Assembly: GCA_025059535.1 (NCBI GenBank)
Contig: JANXCX010000008.1
Span: 1 to 59,911 of the forward strand
Length of the DNA: 59,911 bases
Origin: Bacteroidia bacterium
GTDB taxonomy: Bacteria; Bacteroidota; Bacteroidia; SpSt-205
Direction: 5' to 3'
Position 1 is the first letter of the stretch. Each line of letters begins with the position of its first letter. The notes beneath the pieces are model-generated. The model worked only from the letters and a program-made list of their open reading frames with translations. It did not search any database and was not told the DNA's origin. The position numbers and the translations under genes were made by a program. Positions 33,095-41,617 of the stretch are shown here, in pieces.

Positions 33095-34486
33095 CTACCG
33101 CAGGATAGTTACCTGAAAAGCTGCTGCGCCTAAGTTACTCTGAACCCGCAGGAGGTAGTGCCCCATAGGGAGCTCACCTACATCTAAGACCAGCGTAGAT
33201 TCGCCGCTGGGGACAGGCCGAGGGGTCCAGCGCTTTACCTCCCGTCCATCAGGCGTATAGAGCACCGCTGTAACAGTGGTAGCTTGCTGACTATTCAGCC
33301 GCAGGTAGAAGCAGTCGGTAGTAGGATTAGGATAGGGGGTCAGAAAACGCTGATAAGCCCCCTCAATCCATGTGCCACCTCCTGCATCTTGGGCATATAC
33401 TATGGGAAATACTAGCCAGTTAAGCCCATTTTGAAATAAAGGACTGCTGAAAATGTGGAGAGGAAGCCAGGTTAAGGTAGGCGGTCTGGCGGCGAACTCA
33501 CCTGTGGTTGTGTCGTACAGGGCTAGGGCCACTACGCTGCGTCCAATCCGGACAGTGTCGCCATTGAAGCAGGGGTGATTTCGCGGGTTGCCATTATACG
33601 CTGGGCCCCACAAGAAGTAGAGCGTATCTGTGAGGACATAGTTGCGCAAGTTGTAGGCTTCGGTCTCCACGGCTACGTAGTAGGAGGCGGAGTCGGTGAT
33701 ATCCAGCGGTCGTTGGAAGTATACGAAGTCAAACATTTCTACTACGGACTCCTGAGGATCTACACACTGAGGACCGCTCTGAACTTCTAGGGGAATTATA
33801 CGAAGCTCGGAGGCCGGCTTAGTGGCAGAGCGCACTGGTTGTGCTCCAGGCTTTGTACCTGAGCGTGGGGGGTCATATAGAGTCCAGGTAGTAGCCTCCG
33901 AGGGGTATAAGTTATACGTGAATGTATAGGCCTGATCGGGATCGTTGGGTCCTCCTGGCGGGGTAAGGCTTACCTGGCAAGCTTGACCTTGGTTCTGAGG
34001 GATATTGACGATCGCTACGGCGATACCCTTTATGGTTATCGTTCGGTTTACGCCGCCTTTATCTGGGCTAAAATCATATCGCTCGGCAATCGCCCCATCC
34101 AAATAGAGGCAATTATTGGTATTTTGCACACAAATAGGACCTTGGTCACCAACCAGTCCTATGCGCTCATTCCCCAGTACAACATATGCAAAGGCGGCTT
34201 CCAGCGAGTCAAAGAAAGTGCCTACGCAGGCCAGGGGCGGATTGGGGCGGGTATTTGGGCCCGTGCCGTTGCTTATGAGGGTATCACCCTTATACGGCTC
34301 AGCGGCTGCATTGGGAACTATTTTGAAATCCTGATTCGGCAGAAGCCAAGGTAGGTTCTGCTGGCGCGCCTGGGGAAGGGAACGCGGAAGGCGCACCGGG
34401 CGCACCGGTAGTTGAGTAGTTATGTGATCTAATTGTTGCGCCCAAAGGAAGGCGCCTAAAAAGGATAAAATCCTTACCCTTTGCAT
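33095..34486 (-). CDS. Secreted protein with T9SS type A sorting domain, unknown body
   Basis: 463 aa. A signal peptide (VRILSFLGAFLWAQQ) is followed by a ~360-residue body with no recognised domain but with paired Cys (CVGTFFDS, QGPICVQNTNNCLYLDG, GPQCVDPQ, NHPCFNGD). The last ~75 residues are a T9SS sorting domain: LTPYPNPTTDCFYLRLN, AVLYTPDGREVKRWTPR, PMGHYLLRVQSNLGAAAFQV. It would be exported by Sec, then carried across the outer membrane by the T9SS. The start follows an exact box by 7 nt. Confidence 0.85.
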   Translation of the reverse strand: MQRVRILSFLGAFLWAQQLDHITTQLPVRPVRLPRSLPQARQQNLPWLLPNQDFKIVPNAAAEPYKGDTLISNGTGPNTRPNPPLACVGTFFDSLEAAFAYVVLGNERIGLVGDQGPICVQNTNNCLYLDGAIAERYDFSPDKGGVNRTITIKGIAVAIVNIPQNQGQACQVSLTPPGGPNDPDQAYTFTYNLYPSEATTWTLYDPPRSGTKPGAQPVRSATKPASELRIIPLEVQSGPQCVDPQESVVEMFDFVYFQRPLDITDSASYYVAVETEAYNLRNYVLTDTLYFLWGPAYNGNPRNHPCFNGDTVRIGRSVVALALYDTTTGEFAARPPTLTWLPLHIFSSPLFQNGLNWLVFPIVYAQDAGGGTWIEGAYQRFLTPYPNPTTDCFYLRLNSQQATTVTAVLYTPDGREVKRWTPRPVPSGESTLVLDVGELPMGHYLLRVQSNLGAAAFQVTILR

Positions 34487-34493
34487 ATCATTA

Positions 34494-34501
34494 CAAAGGT
34501 A
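34494..34501 (-). promoter_or_regulatory. TAnnTTTG box for the 33095-34486 gene
   Basis: TACCTTTG on the minus strand, exact, 7 nt before the ATG at 34486. Confidence 0.65.
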
Positions 34502-34635
34502 GAGAGAACTCCGAATTACGCAACCTGCTCAAGAGGGCTACAGAGGCTTCTGAAATCCCTTTGCTCTGTGCCATAGGGTGTTTGAATGCCGCAGACTAGA
34601 TTTCTGAGAAGATTTTTGCGAATTCAAGTCGCTTT

Positions 34636-34740
34636 CTTAGCCGGGGAATACCCTGGTGAAAGTCGGCGTGCAGAGGCCTAATCCTGAGGCAAAGGCTTTT
34701 AGGTTAGCTGACGAAAGGCGGGTAACTACCTTCACTGGAG
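34636..34740 (+). other. Possible group II intron RNA remnant (D1-D3-like), in a 270-bp gap
   Basis: This part of the 34502-34755 gene-free stretch reads as structured RNA rather than protein: GGGGAATACCCT, later GCCTAAT answered by AAAGGCTTTTAGG, then GACGAAAGGCGGGTAAC. The order of these pieces resembles the D1-D3 part of bacterial group II introns as I remember it. There is no reverse transcriptase, D5 or D6, so at best it is a fragment. Alternatives are an in-frame 5' extension of the aminotransferase or plain spacer. Weakly supported. Confidence 0.25.
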
Positions 34741-34755
34741 CTCAGCTGAGGGTTG

Positions 34756-34763
34756 TAACTTTG
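34756..34763 (+). promoter_or_regulatory. TAnnTTTG box for the aminotransferase gene
   Basis: TAACTTTG, exact, 3 nt before the ATG at 34767, the shortest spacing seen. Confidence 0.55.
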
Positions 34764-34766
34764 TAT

Positions 34767-35975
34767 ATGCCAGATTTAGCGCAGCGAGCGCTGGAGGCTC
34801 CTCCATCGCCGATTCGCAAGCTTGTCCCCTACGCCAATAGAGCTAAAGCTCAGGGCAAAAAGGTACTTCATTTGAATATCGGGCAGCCTGACTTACCCAC
34901 GCCAGCTGAGTTCTGGGAAGGTTTGCAGCGAGCTAATATTACCGTTTTAGACTATACCGAGTCGGGTGGACTGCCCGCCTTCCGCGAGGCCTATGCCCGC
35001 TTCTACACGGAGATTTATGGCATTCCTCTGGAGGCCAGACACTTTCTTACCACCACGGGCGGTTCAGAGGCCCTTCTTTTCGCTTTCCTCACGCTTTTTG
35101 CGCCAGAGGATGAGGTGATAGTAATTGAGCCGACGTATGCGAACTACATCGGGTTAGGCAAGGCTACGGGGGTTAGGCTGCGGCCGGTGGAAAGTTTTAT
35201 AACCGAAGAGTTTGCCCTGCCGGCTCCTGCGGTTTTAGAAGAGGCCCTAACCGAAAAGACGCGCGGGATTCTGCTCTGTAATCCTTCTAATCCGACGGGT
35301 AAACTCTACTCCAAGCAAGAAGTACTTCAGATAGGGGATATATGCCGACGGCATGGGCTTTTCCTTATTAGTGATGAGTCCTATCGGGATTATTGCTACG
35401 ATGGCCTGGAGTTTTTCTCGGCTTTACAGATACCGGGTGGCGAAGAGTTCGTGGTCGTAGTTGATACGTTGTCTAAGCGCTACTCGCTTTGCGGGGCGCG
35501 CGTGGGGGCCTTGATTTCCCGCAATACAGAAATTATAGAAGTGGCGCTCAAGTGGGCGCAGGCCCGTTTAGCTCCGCCTACCTTGGGCCAAATAGGCGGG
35601 ATAGAAGTGCTTCAGCTGCCGCGCCGCTATTACGACTATGTACGAGAGGTCTTTCAGGCGCGTCGTGATACGCTCCTGCGGGGTCTGCGGAGCCTTCCTG
35701 GCGTAGTGTGTCCAGCCGCTCAGGGCGCCTTTTACCTCATGCCGCAATTTCCTATTCAGGACAGTGATGCCTTTGCTCAATGGCTTTTAGAGTCTTTTGA
35801 TGTGGGAGGTACTACCGTGATGGTTGCCCCGGGAACTGGATTTTTCACTGACCCGATGAAAGGTAAGCGCCTAGTGCGAATTGCCTACGTGCTAGATACA
35901 CCCTATCTAGAACAGTCGGTGGAGATTTTAGGGGCGGCCCTTAAGGCCTACGCTACCGTAGGCATAGAAGTGTGA
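34767..35975 (+). CDS. PLP-dependent class I/II aminotransferase (aspartate aminotransferase-like)
   Basis: 402 aa from the ATG at 34767. PSPIRKLVPYANRAKAQGKK then VLHLNIGQPDLPTP is the usual fold-type I N-terminus. Further: TTGGSEALLFAFLTLF, ILLCNPSNPTGKLYSKQEV, LISDESYRDYCYDG and the PLP lysine in VVDTLSKRYSLCGARVGA. The substrate is probably aspartate or a related amino acid, but annotation by eye cannot separate these. The frame extends up to 34656, but the added residues are unlike the family and an exact box sits between. Convergent with ffh, 17 bp apart. Confidence 0.92.
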   Translation: MPDLAQRALEAPPSPIRKLVPYANRAKAQGKKVLHLNIGQPDLPTPAEFWEGLQRANITVLDYTESGGLPAFREAYARFYTEIYGIPLEARHFLTTTGGSEALLFAFLTLFAPEDEVIVIEPTYANYIGLGKATGVRLRPVESFITEEFALPAPAVLEEALTEKTRGILLCNPSNPTGKLYSKQEVLQIGDICRRHGLFLISDESYRDYCYDGLEFFSALQIPGGEEFVVVVDTLSKRYSLCGARVGALISRNTEIIEVALKWAQARLAPPTLGQIGGIEVLQLPRRYYDYVREVFQARRDTLLRGLRSLPGVVCPAAQGAFYLMPQFPIQDSDAFAQWLLESFDVGGTTVMVAPGTGFFTDPMKGKRLVRIAYVLDTPYLEQSVEILGAALKAYATVGIEV

Positions 35976-35992
35976 AGGGGCTACCTACGCGC

Positions 35993-37333
35993 TTACCCTT
36001 TCTTTCGGAAAAGGGGGTGGGCGTGGCGCAGATCACGCCCCTGCGCCTGAAGCTTATTGATGCTTCGTACCAGCTTGCGCATCTGCTCAAACTCCCGCAA
36101 AAGCTGATTTACCTGCTGGATGGAAGTACCGCTGCCCGCTGCTATGCGCCGACGCCGCGAGCCATTGATAATCGCTGGGTTGCGCCGCTCCTCAGGCGTC
36201 ATGGATAGGATTATGGCCTCTACATGCTTGAGCGCCTTCTCGTCCAACTGGAGATCCTTAGCTTGGGCAAAGCCGGGGATCATAGAAATAAGCTCACGCA
36301 GGTTGCCCATTTTGCGCAGCGTGCGAATCTGATCGAGAAGGTCCTCAAAGTCTAGCTTATTTTTCCGGAGTTTTTCTTGAAGTTTTTGAGCCTTTTCGGC
36401 ATCATACTGCGCTTGGGCGCGCTCTACAAACGAGATAATATCCCCCATCCCTAAAATGCGGCTGGCTATGCGGTCAGGGTAGAAGGGGTCTAGGTCTTCG
36501 GGCTTTTCACCCGTGCCGATGAACTTGATGGGTAGGCCAGTAGCGGCTCGTAAGGAGAGGGCTGCGCCCCCACGGGCATCGCCATCCATTTTGGAGAGCA
36601 CAAAGCCCGTAACCTGTACCGCCTCCCGAAATGCCTGGGCCGTAGTTACGGCGTCCTGGCCAGTCATTCCATCCAGTACCAGAAGCACTTCGGTAGGCTG
36701 TAGGGCGGCTTCCATTTGGCGCAATTCGGCCATAAGCTCCGTATCAGGGGTTTGGCGTCCGGCCGTATCTACGATTACCACTTCGCGGGCCTGCTGCTTA
36801 GCCGCCTGTAAGCCGCGCCGTACGAGTTCTACGGCGTTTGTAGCACCCTCTTCCCGATAGTAAGGCACCTCTATCCTTTCACTCAGCACGGCTAGTTGCT
36901 CTGCAGCGGCTGGCCTATAAATATCTGCCGCAATAAGGTACGGTGCCCTGCCTTGCTTCTTGAGGTAAAGGGCGAGCTTAGCCGCAAAGGTAGTCTTACC
37001 AGCCCCATTTAGCCCTACGATAAGGTAGATAGTAGGCGGTACGGTCGCAAAACGTAACGGCTCCTGACGCTCACCCAGAAGCCTCACCATCTCATCATAA
37101 ACTATCTTCACAAAAAGCTGAGCCGGCGTAACCGACTTGATGACCTCTTGTCCAATAGCTTTCTCCCGAACGCTTTCGGTAAATTCCTTGGCGATTTTGT
37201 AGTTCACGTCGGCTTCTAAAAGGGCGCGGCGGATATCTTTGACGGCGTCGGCGATATTTGCTTCGGTAATCCGTGCCTTACCTGCTAAGCTACGAAAAGC
37301 TTGCGAAAGGCGCTCGGCAATCGCCTCAAACAT
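35993..37333 (-). CDS. ffh: Signal recognition particle protein Ffh
   Basis: 446 aa. NG domain: N-helices (MFEAIAERLSQAFRSLAGK), G1 GLNGAGKTTFAAKLALYLKK, DTAGRQTPD, SKMDGDARGGAALS and FIGTGEKPEDLDPFYPDRIA. The methionine-rich M domain follows with SMIPGFAQAK and the RNA-binding GSRRRRIAAGSGTSIQQVNQ. It binds the SRP RNA and nascent membrane proteins. The start lies 4 nt after an exact TATATTTG box; lysS is 18 bp upstream on the same strand. Confidence 0.97.
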   Translation of the reverse strand: MFEAIAERLSQAFRSLAGKARITEANIADAVKDIRRALLEADVNYKIAKEFTESVREKAIGQEVIKSVTPAQLFVKIVYDEMVRLLGERQEPLRFATVPPTIYLIVGLNGAGKTTFAAKLALYLKKQGRAPYLIAADIYRPAAAEQLAVLSERIEVPYYREEGATNAVELVRRGLQAAKQQAREVVIVDTAGRQTPDTELMAELRQMEAALQPTEVLLVLDGMTGQDAVTTAQAFREAVQVTGFVLSKMDGDARGGAALSLRAATGLPIKFIGTGEKPEDLDPFYPDRIASRILGMGDIISFVERAQAQYDAEKAQKLQEKLRKNKLDFEDLLDQIRTLRKMGNLRELISMIPGFAQAKDLQLDEKALKHVEAIILSMTPEERRNPAIINGSRRRRIAAGSGTSIQQVNQLLREFEQMRKLVRSINKLQAQGRDLRHAHPLFRKKG

Positions 37334-37337
37334 GCCT

Positions 37338-37345
37338 CAAATATA
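37338..37345 (-). promoter_or_regulatory. TAnnTTTG box for ffh
   Basis: TATATTTG on the minus strand, exact, 4 nt before the ATG at 37333, in the 18-bp gap after lysS. Confidence 0.68.
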
Positions 37346-37351
37346 CAGCGC

Positions 37352-38833
37352 CTATTCGGGGCGCAGAAGAGGAAAAAGTAGCACTTCCTGAATGCTGTGG
37401 GCGTTACATAGAAGCATCGTCAGGCGATCTATGCCTAAGCCTAAGCCGGCGGTAGGTGGTAGGCCATACTCCAGCGCTCGCAGGAAGTCTTCGTCTAAAG
37501 GCATAGCCTCGGTGCCACCCGCCGCGCGCAGCGCTGCTTGCGCTTCTAAGCGCCGCCGCTGATCCAAAGGGTCATTTAGCTCAGAATAAGCGTTAGCAAG
37601 CTCCTTGCCCGCCATGAAAAGCTCAAAACGCTCTACTAATTCAGGGTCTTTTCTATGGCGTCGGGCCAGAGGACTGAGTTCTAACGGATAGTCCAATACA
37701 AAGGTGGGCTGAATGAGGGTCGGTTCTACCAGCTTGTCAAAAAGCCGCTCAATAAGGTGAATGCGCTCATAGGGCGGCTCAGGCAAGGGTATGTTCCGCT
37801 GGAGAAGAAGCGTTTTTAGGTCTTCTTCCGAGAGGGTGCGCACCTCAGTGCCCACCGCTTGCGCTAAGGCTTCGTAGTACCTTATGCGGCGATAGGGTGG
37901 TGCAAGATTTATAACCTGGCCCTCATATTCTATTTCTAAACGGCCTATTACCTGCTGGGCTACTCGCTCCATTAGCCCCTCCACAAATTCCATCATCCAG
38001 TAGTAGTCCTGAAAGGCTACGTACAGCTCTACTTGGGTGAATTCGGGATTGTGGTAGCGATCTATGCCTTCGTTGCGAAAGTCCTTGGAAAACTCAAATA
38101 CACCAGTGAAGCCGCCTACGATAAGCCGCTTGAGGTAGAGCTCGTTTGAGATGCGCAGGTAGAGGGGCATGTTTAGGGCGTTATGGTAAGTAGTGAAGGG
38201 GCGCGCAAAAGCTCCCCCATAAATCGGCTGCAAAATAGGCGTCTCTACCTCCAGATAGCCATGTGCTAAAAAATAGTCTCTAATCGCTTGAATAATCTGC
38301 GCGCGCTTTCGGAAGATTTCCCGTACAGAAGGGTGCACGATAAGATCTACATACCGCATGCGGTAGCGCAATTCAGGGTCGGTAAAAGCGGCGTATTTCT
38401 TCGTCTCCGTCTCCTTCTCTATGGGCAGGGAATGGAGGCATTTAGCAAGGAGCCGAAAGCGCTGTACATGAACGGTAATTTCACCGGTCTTAGTCGTAAA
38501 AACAAAACCCTCCACGCCGATGTAATCCCCAAGGTCTAAAAGCTTTTTGAATACGATATCGTACCACTCCGGGTTATCGGCGAAGGTGTCGCGCTGGAAG
38601 TAGAGCTGAATATCACCGCTTTCATCGCGCAGGACAGCAAAGGAGGCTTTACCCATGAGTCGCTTGCGCCAGAGTCGCCCAGCCAAGCGTACGGCCTTGA
38701 AGTCCAATTTCTGCTGTGGGTAGTAGCGCAGAATGGTGGCTGCGGTGGTATTTACCGAGAAGGGTTCTACTGGGAAAGGGTCTATACCAAGCGTGGCTAA
38801 GGCCTGGAGCTTTTCCACCCGTACGGGATCCAT
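37352..38833 (-). CDS. lysS: Lysyl-tRNA synthetase, class II
   Basis: 493 aa. An N-terminal OB anticodon-binding domain (VRLAGRLWRKRLMGKASFAV) precedes the class II core: motif 2 FSKDFRNEGIDRYHNPEFTQ and motif 3 PPTAGLGLGIDRLTMLLCN. Length is normal for the family (about 500). The ATG at 38833 follows an exact TAGGTTTG box by 5 nt, and that box overlaps the ligase stop codon. Confidence 0.97.
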   Translation of the reverse strand: MDPVRVEKLQALATLGIDPFPVEPFSVNTTAATILRYYPQQKLDFKAVRLAGRLWRKRLMGKASFAVLRDESGDIQLYFQRDTFADNPEWYDIVFKKLLDLGDYIGVEGFVFTTKTGEITVHVQRFRLLAKCLHSLPIEKETETKKYAAFTDPELRYRMRYVDLIVHPSVREIFRKRAQIIQAIRDYFLAHGYLEVETPILQPIYGGAFARPFTTYHNALNMPLYLRISNELYLKRLIVGGFTGVFEFSKDFRNEGIDRYHNPEFTQVELYVAFQDYYWMMEFVEGLMERVAQQVIGRLEIEYEGQVINLAPPYRRIRYYEALAQAVGTEVRTLSEEDLKTLLLQRNIPLPEPPYERIHLIERLFDKLVEPTLIQPTFVLDYPLELSPLARRHRKDPELVERFELFMAGKELANAYSELNDPLDQRRRLEAQAALRAAGGTEAMPLDEDFLRALEYGLPPTAGLGLGIDRLTMLLCNAHSIQEVLLFPLLRPE

Positions 38834-38838
38834 GAGGA

Positions 38839-38846
38839 CAAACCTA
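38839..38846 (-). promoter_or_regulatory. TAnnTTTG box for lysS, overlapping the ligase stop
   Basis: TAGGTTTG on the minus strand, exact, 5 nt before the ATG at 38833. Its first bases are the TAG stop of the upstream ligase gene (38844-38846). Confidence 0.65.
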
Positions 38847-40457
38847 TGGCATATCCTGCACTGAGTAGATGGTGCGGTAAAGCTGGGCTAAATCCGCCAG
38901 GGAGTTAGCCTCTGCGGGGGATTTATCCTTACGCCAGCGCAGAATGCGCGGGAACCGCACGGCAAAGCCGCACTTGTGCCGATTGGAGCGTTGAATGCCT
39001 TCAAAGCCGATCTCAAAAACCCATAGGGGGGGGACTTTAGCTATCGGGCCGATTTTCTCTAGGGTATTCTTTCGTACCCAGCGGCTAAGGGTTTGCATTT
39101 CCTCATCCGTAAGGCCCGAATAGGCCTTAGTAAAGGTTACCAGTTCGCCGCGATCGTTCCATAGCGCGAAAGTGAGGTCTGTGTACCAGCCGGCGCGGCG
39201 GCCATGGCCTTGCTGAGCATATACCAGCACGGCGTCCAGGCGAAAGGGTTCACGCTTCCACTTCCACCAGTAGCCGCGCCGGCGTCCGATTAGATAAGGG
39301 CTGTCTAGGCGCTTGATCATAAACCCTTCTGCCCCAGGGGGGGTAAAGGCGCTTAGGCGGTGAAGCTCCGACCAGTCAGCTACCCGTAGTACGGGGGAAA
39401 GTTCTAAAACGGGTAGAAGAGCCGCTAACTCTTCCAAATGGCGGCGCCGTTCTATTAGAGATAGGCCGCGTAAATCGGTGCCCCGCAGTTCTAAAAGGTC
39501 ATATAGCCATACAGTGGCTGGGAGTTCGCGCAACAGGGCGGGGGTAACTTTCTTTCGCATAAGGCGGCGCTGCAGCGCGCCAAAAGGCTGGACTTGACCC
39601 TCTTTGACAATCAGCAGTTCGCCATCCACCACGGTGTCGGGTGGAAGGCACCGAAAGCGTTCTACGAGTTCGGGAAAGCCAGGGTCTATCCTTACGCCAT
39701 TGCGGGAAAAAACCGCCACCTCGCTTTGGCGCCGCACTATCTGTACGCGCACCCCATCCCACTTCCATTCCACCTGATAATCAAGGGTAGGGCCCAGTTT
39801 TTCTACAAAATTTGGCCCCAGCTCCTCTATGGGGTAGGCCAGAAAGAAGGGATAAGGCTCCGCTGTAAGGTGGGTGGGCTGCCGCAAGTAGTCGTAGAAG
39901 GTGGGGGAGGGCTGCCACGTGCCTTGGAGTTTTTGGGCAATGCGGGCTTCTGTCAGATTGAGCGCTTCGGCTAAAGCCCGCTGCACTAACCCTTCCGCTA
40001 CACCTACCCGTAAAGCACCCAGAAGCAGCTTATGTAGCAAGAAGGTTTCCCAGAAGGCTAATTTTTCCCACCATTGCTCTAGCCACTGGCGTTGAGCCGA
40101 TTCGGTAGCCTTTAAAAGGGCGGGCAACTCTACTTCGGCTAAGTGAGGTAGAGGCGGCAATCCTCCCGGTGGGCGGTGACGGTTAGGCAGGAGAAGCGCT
40201 ACGGTTTCGGCCAAATCTCCGACCTGATGGTGGCATTCCTCTACTAGCGCCAGGGGTAGGTTTAGGTAGTCGGCCAGCCAGCTCTTGAGCTTGCGGGGGG
40301 AGAGGAAGCGCCGAGCATGTCCCCCCCGTAGGAGCTGTACCACCCAGGCGGCTTCATGAGGGTCGGCCATCCTGAAATAGGCCTGTAAATGGCTAAGTTT
40401 CTCTACCGTACGCTGGGTTTGATCCAGGGCTCGGTATAGCGCTAAAAAGCGCTCCAT
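38844..40457 (-). CDS. ATP-dependent DNA ligase
   Basis: 537 aa. An N-terminal helical domain (~1-205) precedes the adenylation domain with motif I VEWKWDGVRVQIVRR (Lys-x-Asp-Gly), VFSRNGVRID, VVDGELLIVKEG and EGFMIKRLDSPYLIGRR, WWKWKREP; a C-terminal OB domain ends near FAVRFPRILRWRKDKSPAEA. This is the LigB-type form found beside a ligase-associated helicase and MBL exonuclease in many bacteria; neither partner is in the window. Bacteria also carry NAD-dependent LigA, so this would be a repair ligase. No clear promoter box was found. Confidence 0.93.
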   Translation of the reverse strand: MERFLALYRALDQTQRTVEKLSHLQAYFRMADPHEAAWVVQLLRGGHARRFLSPRKLKSWLADYLNLPLALVEECHHQVGDLAETVALLLPNRHRPPGGLPPLPHLAEVELPALLKATESAQRQWLEQWWEKLAFWETFLLHKLLLGALRVGVAEGLVQRALAEALNLTEARIAQKLQGTWQPSPTFYDYLRQPTHLTAEPYPFFLAYPIEELGPNFVEKLGPTLDYQVEWKWDGVRVQIVRRQSEVAVFSRNGVRIDPGFPELVERFRCLPPDTVVDGELLIVKEGQVQPFGALQRRLMRKKVTPALLRELPATVWLYDLLELRGTDLRGLSLIERRRHLEELAALLPVLELSPVLRVADWSELHRLSAFTPPGAEGFMIKRLDSPYLIGRRRGYWWKWKREPFRLDAVLVYAQQGHGRRAGWYTDLTFALWNDRGELVTFTKAYSGLTDEEMQTLSRWVRKNTLEKIGPIAKVPPLWVFEIGFEGIQRSNRHKCGFAVRFPRILRWRKDKSPAEANSLADLAQLYRTIYSVQDMP

Positions 40458-40492
40458 TGCTATAGCTTAGCAAACAAAATCGCAGGCGGTTG

Positions 40493-40500
40493 TATTTTTG
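40493..40500 (+). promoter_or_regulatory. TAnnTTTG box for the PQQ-propeller gene
   Basis: TATTTTTG, exact, 4 nt before the ATG at 40505. Confidence 0.68.
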
Positions 40501-40504
40501 CCGC

Positions 40505-41617
40505 ATGGTATGGCGCCTTTTCTGTATGGGGCTAGGCCTAGCATGGGCGCAGGCCGATTTACAGCCTAAAGAGGAGCTCAATAAGAACATCCGTTTCTAC
40601 CGCAGTATTGCCCGGCGCACAGGGGCTTTTCGCACTAAAGCCTTACCTAAGCTGAATGGCATACGGTGGCAAATCAAGATTCAAAACGGCGTCTCCGAAA
40701 GTGCCGCTCCTGTCGCTGTGGCGGGCAAGGTTTATGTAGGCGGCAAAGACAAAAATATGTATGCTATTACCCTATCCGATGGTAAAATATTTTGGAAGTT
40801 TAACACTGGAGATTATGTAGCCTGCCCCGCAGCCTATTACGAAGGCAAGGTGTATTTTGGCAGCGATGACGGCTACTTTTACGCGCTAGAGGAGAGCCGT
40901 AAAGAGATATGGCGCTTCCAGGCCAATGCCTCTATCCAAAGCCCTCCCGCTATAACCGGAGATATTGTAGTTTTTGGCTCGCATGACTATAATGTTTATG
41001 CGCTGGATAGGAATACGGGGGAAAAGCTATGGGAATACACGACGGGCCGAGTCGTACAGTCTGGCCCTGCTATCGCTGAAGACATAGTGTATATAGGCTC
41101 AGATGATTATAATCTTTATGCCCTCCGTCTGAAAACAGGTGAGCTGGTTTGGCAGTTCAAGACGGAGAATGAAGTAAATACCACCCCCGTTGTGGGGGAG
41201 GGAATAGTATATTTTGGTAGCGATGATGGCAATCTATATGCCGTAGATGCTAAGACGGGCCAAGAGCGCTGGCGTTATAGTACAGGGGGTAAGGTTACGG
41301 CCTCTCCCGCCTTAGCGGAAGATATTGATGTGGTTTTTGTGGCTAGCGAGTCGGGGCTGCTAGCGGCCCTCAATAGCAAAACAGGCGAAGAAAAATGGAC
41401 CTTCCGAATAAAAGGTGGATTTAGGGCTTCTCCAGCGCTGGCAGAAGGGTATGTGTATATCGGAGGTATGGATGGGCAATTTTATGCATTAGAAATACCT
41501 ACGGGTAAGGTAGCTTGGAAAACGAAGCTGGATGCACCTATCCAGGCGGCGGCCCATGTGCTGGACGGCAGCATATATGTGCTGACGAATGCGGGCACAC
41601 TATATGCGTTGCATTAG
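40505..41617 (+). CDS. Exported PQQ-like beta-propeller protein
   Basis: 370 aa from the ATG at 40505, with a signal peptide (RLFCMGLGLAWAQ). The body is made of PQQ-type blades with the recurring pattern GSDDGYFYALE, GSHDYNVYALDRNTGEKLW, GSDDYNLYALRLKTGELVW, GSDDGNLYAVDAKTGQERW, SGLLAALNSKTGEEKW and GMDGQFYALEIPTGKVAW, close to the seven or eight repeats of BamB-like proteins. There is no lipobox and no enzyme residues, so it is a periplasmic or surface scaffold rather than a dehydrogenase. It heads a tight run with the isoaspartyl peptidase and AAA genes. Confidence 0.9.
   Translation: MVWRLFCMGLGLAWAQADLQPKEELNKNIRFYRSIARRTGAFRTKALPKLNGIRWQIKIQNGVSESAAPVAVAGKVYVGGKDKNMYAITLSDGKIFWKFNTGDYVACPAAYYEGKVYFGSDDGYFYALEESRKEIWRFQANASIQSPPAITGDIVVFGSHDYNVYALDRNTGEKLWEYTTGRVVQSGPAIAEDIVYIGSDDYNLYALRLKTGELVWQFKTENEVNTTPVVGEGIVYFGSDDGNLYAVDAKTGQERWRYSTGGKVTASPALAEDIDVVFVASESGLLAALNSKTGEEKWTFRIKGGFRASPALAEGYVYIGGMDGQFYALEIPTGKVAWKTKLDAPIQAAAHVLDGSIYVLTNAGTLYALH

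Noticed and set aside
34620-34740. Cobalamin riboswitch
   Set aside because: GGTGAAAGTC recalls the conserved core, but the B12-box and other conserved segments are missing or out of order, and the downstream promoter lies after it.
34656-34766. N-terminal extension of the aminotransferase from an upstream GTG
   Set aside because: The extra residues are unlike the family, and an exact promoter box lies 3 nt before the ATG at 34767.
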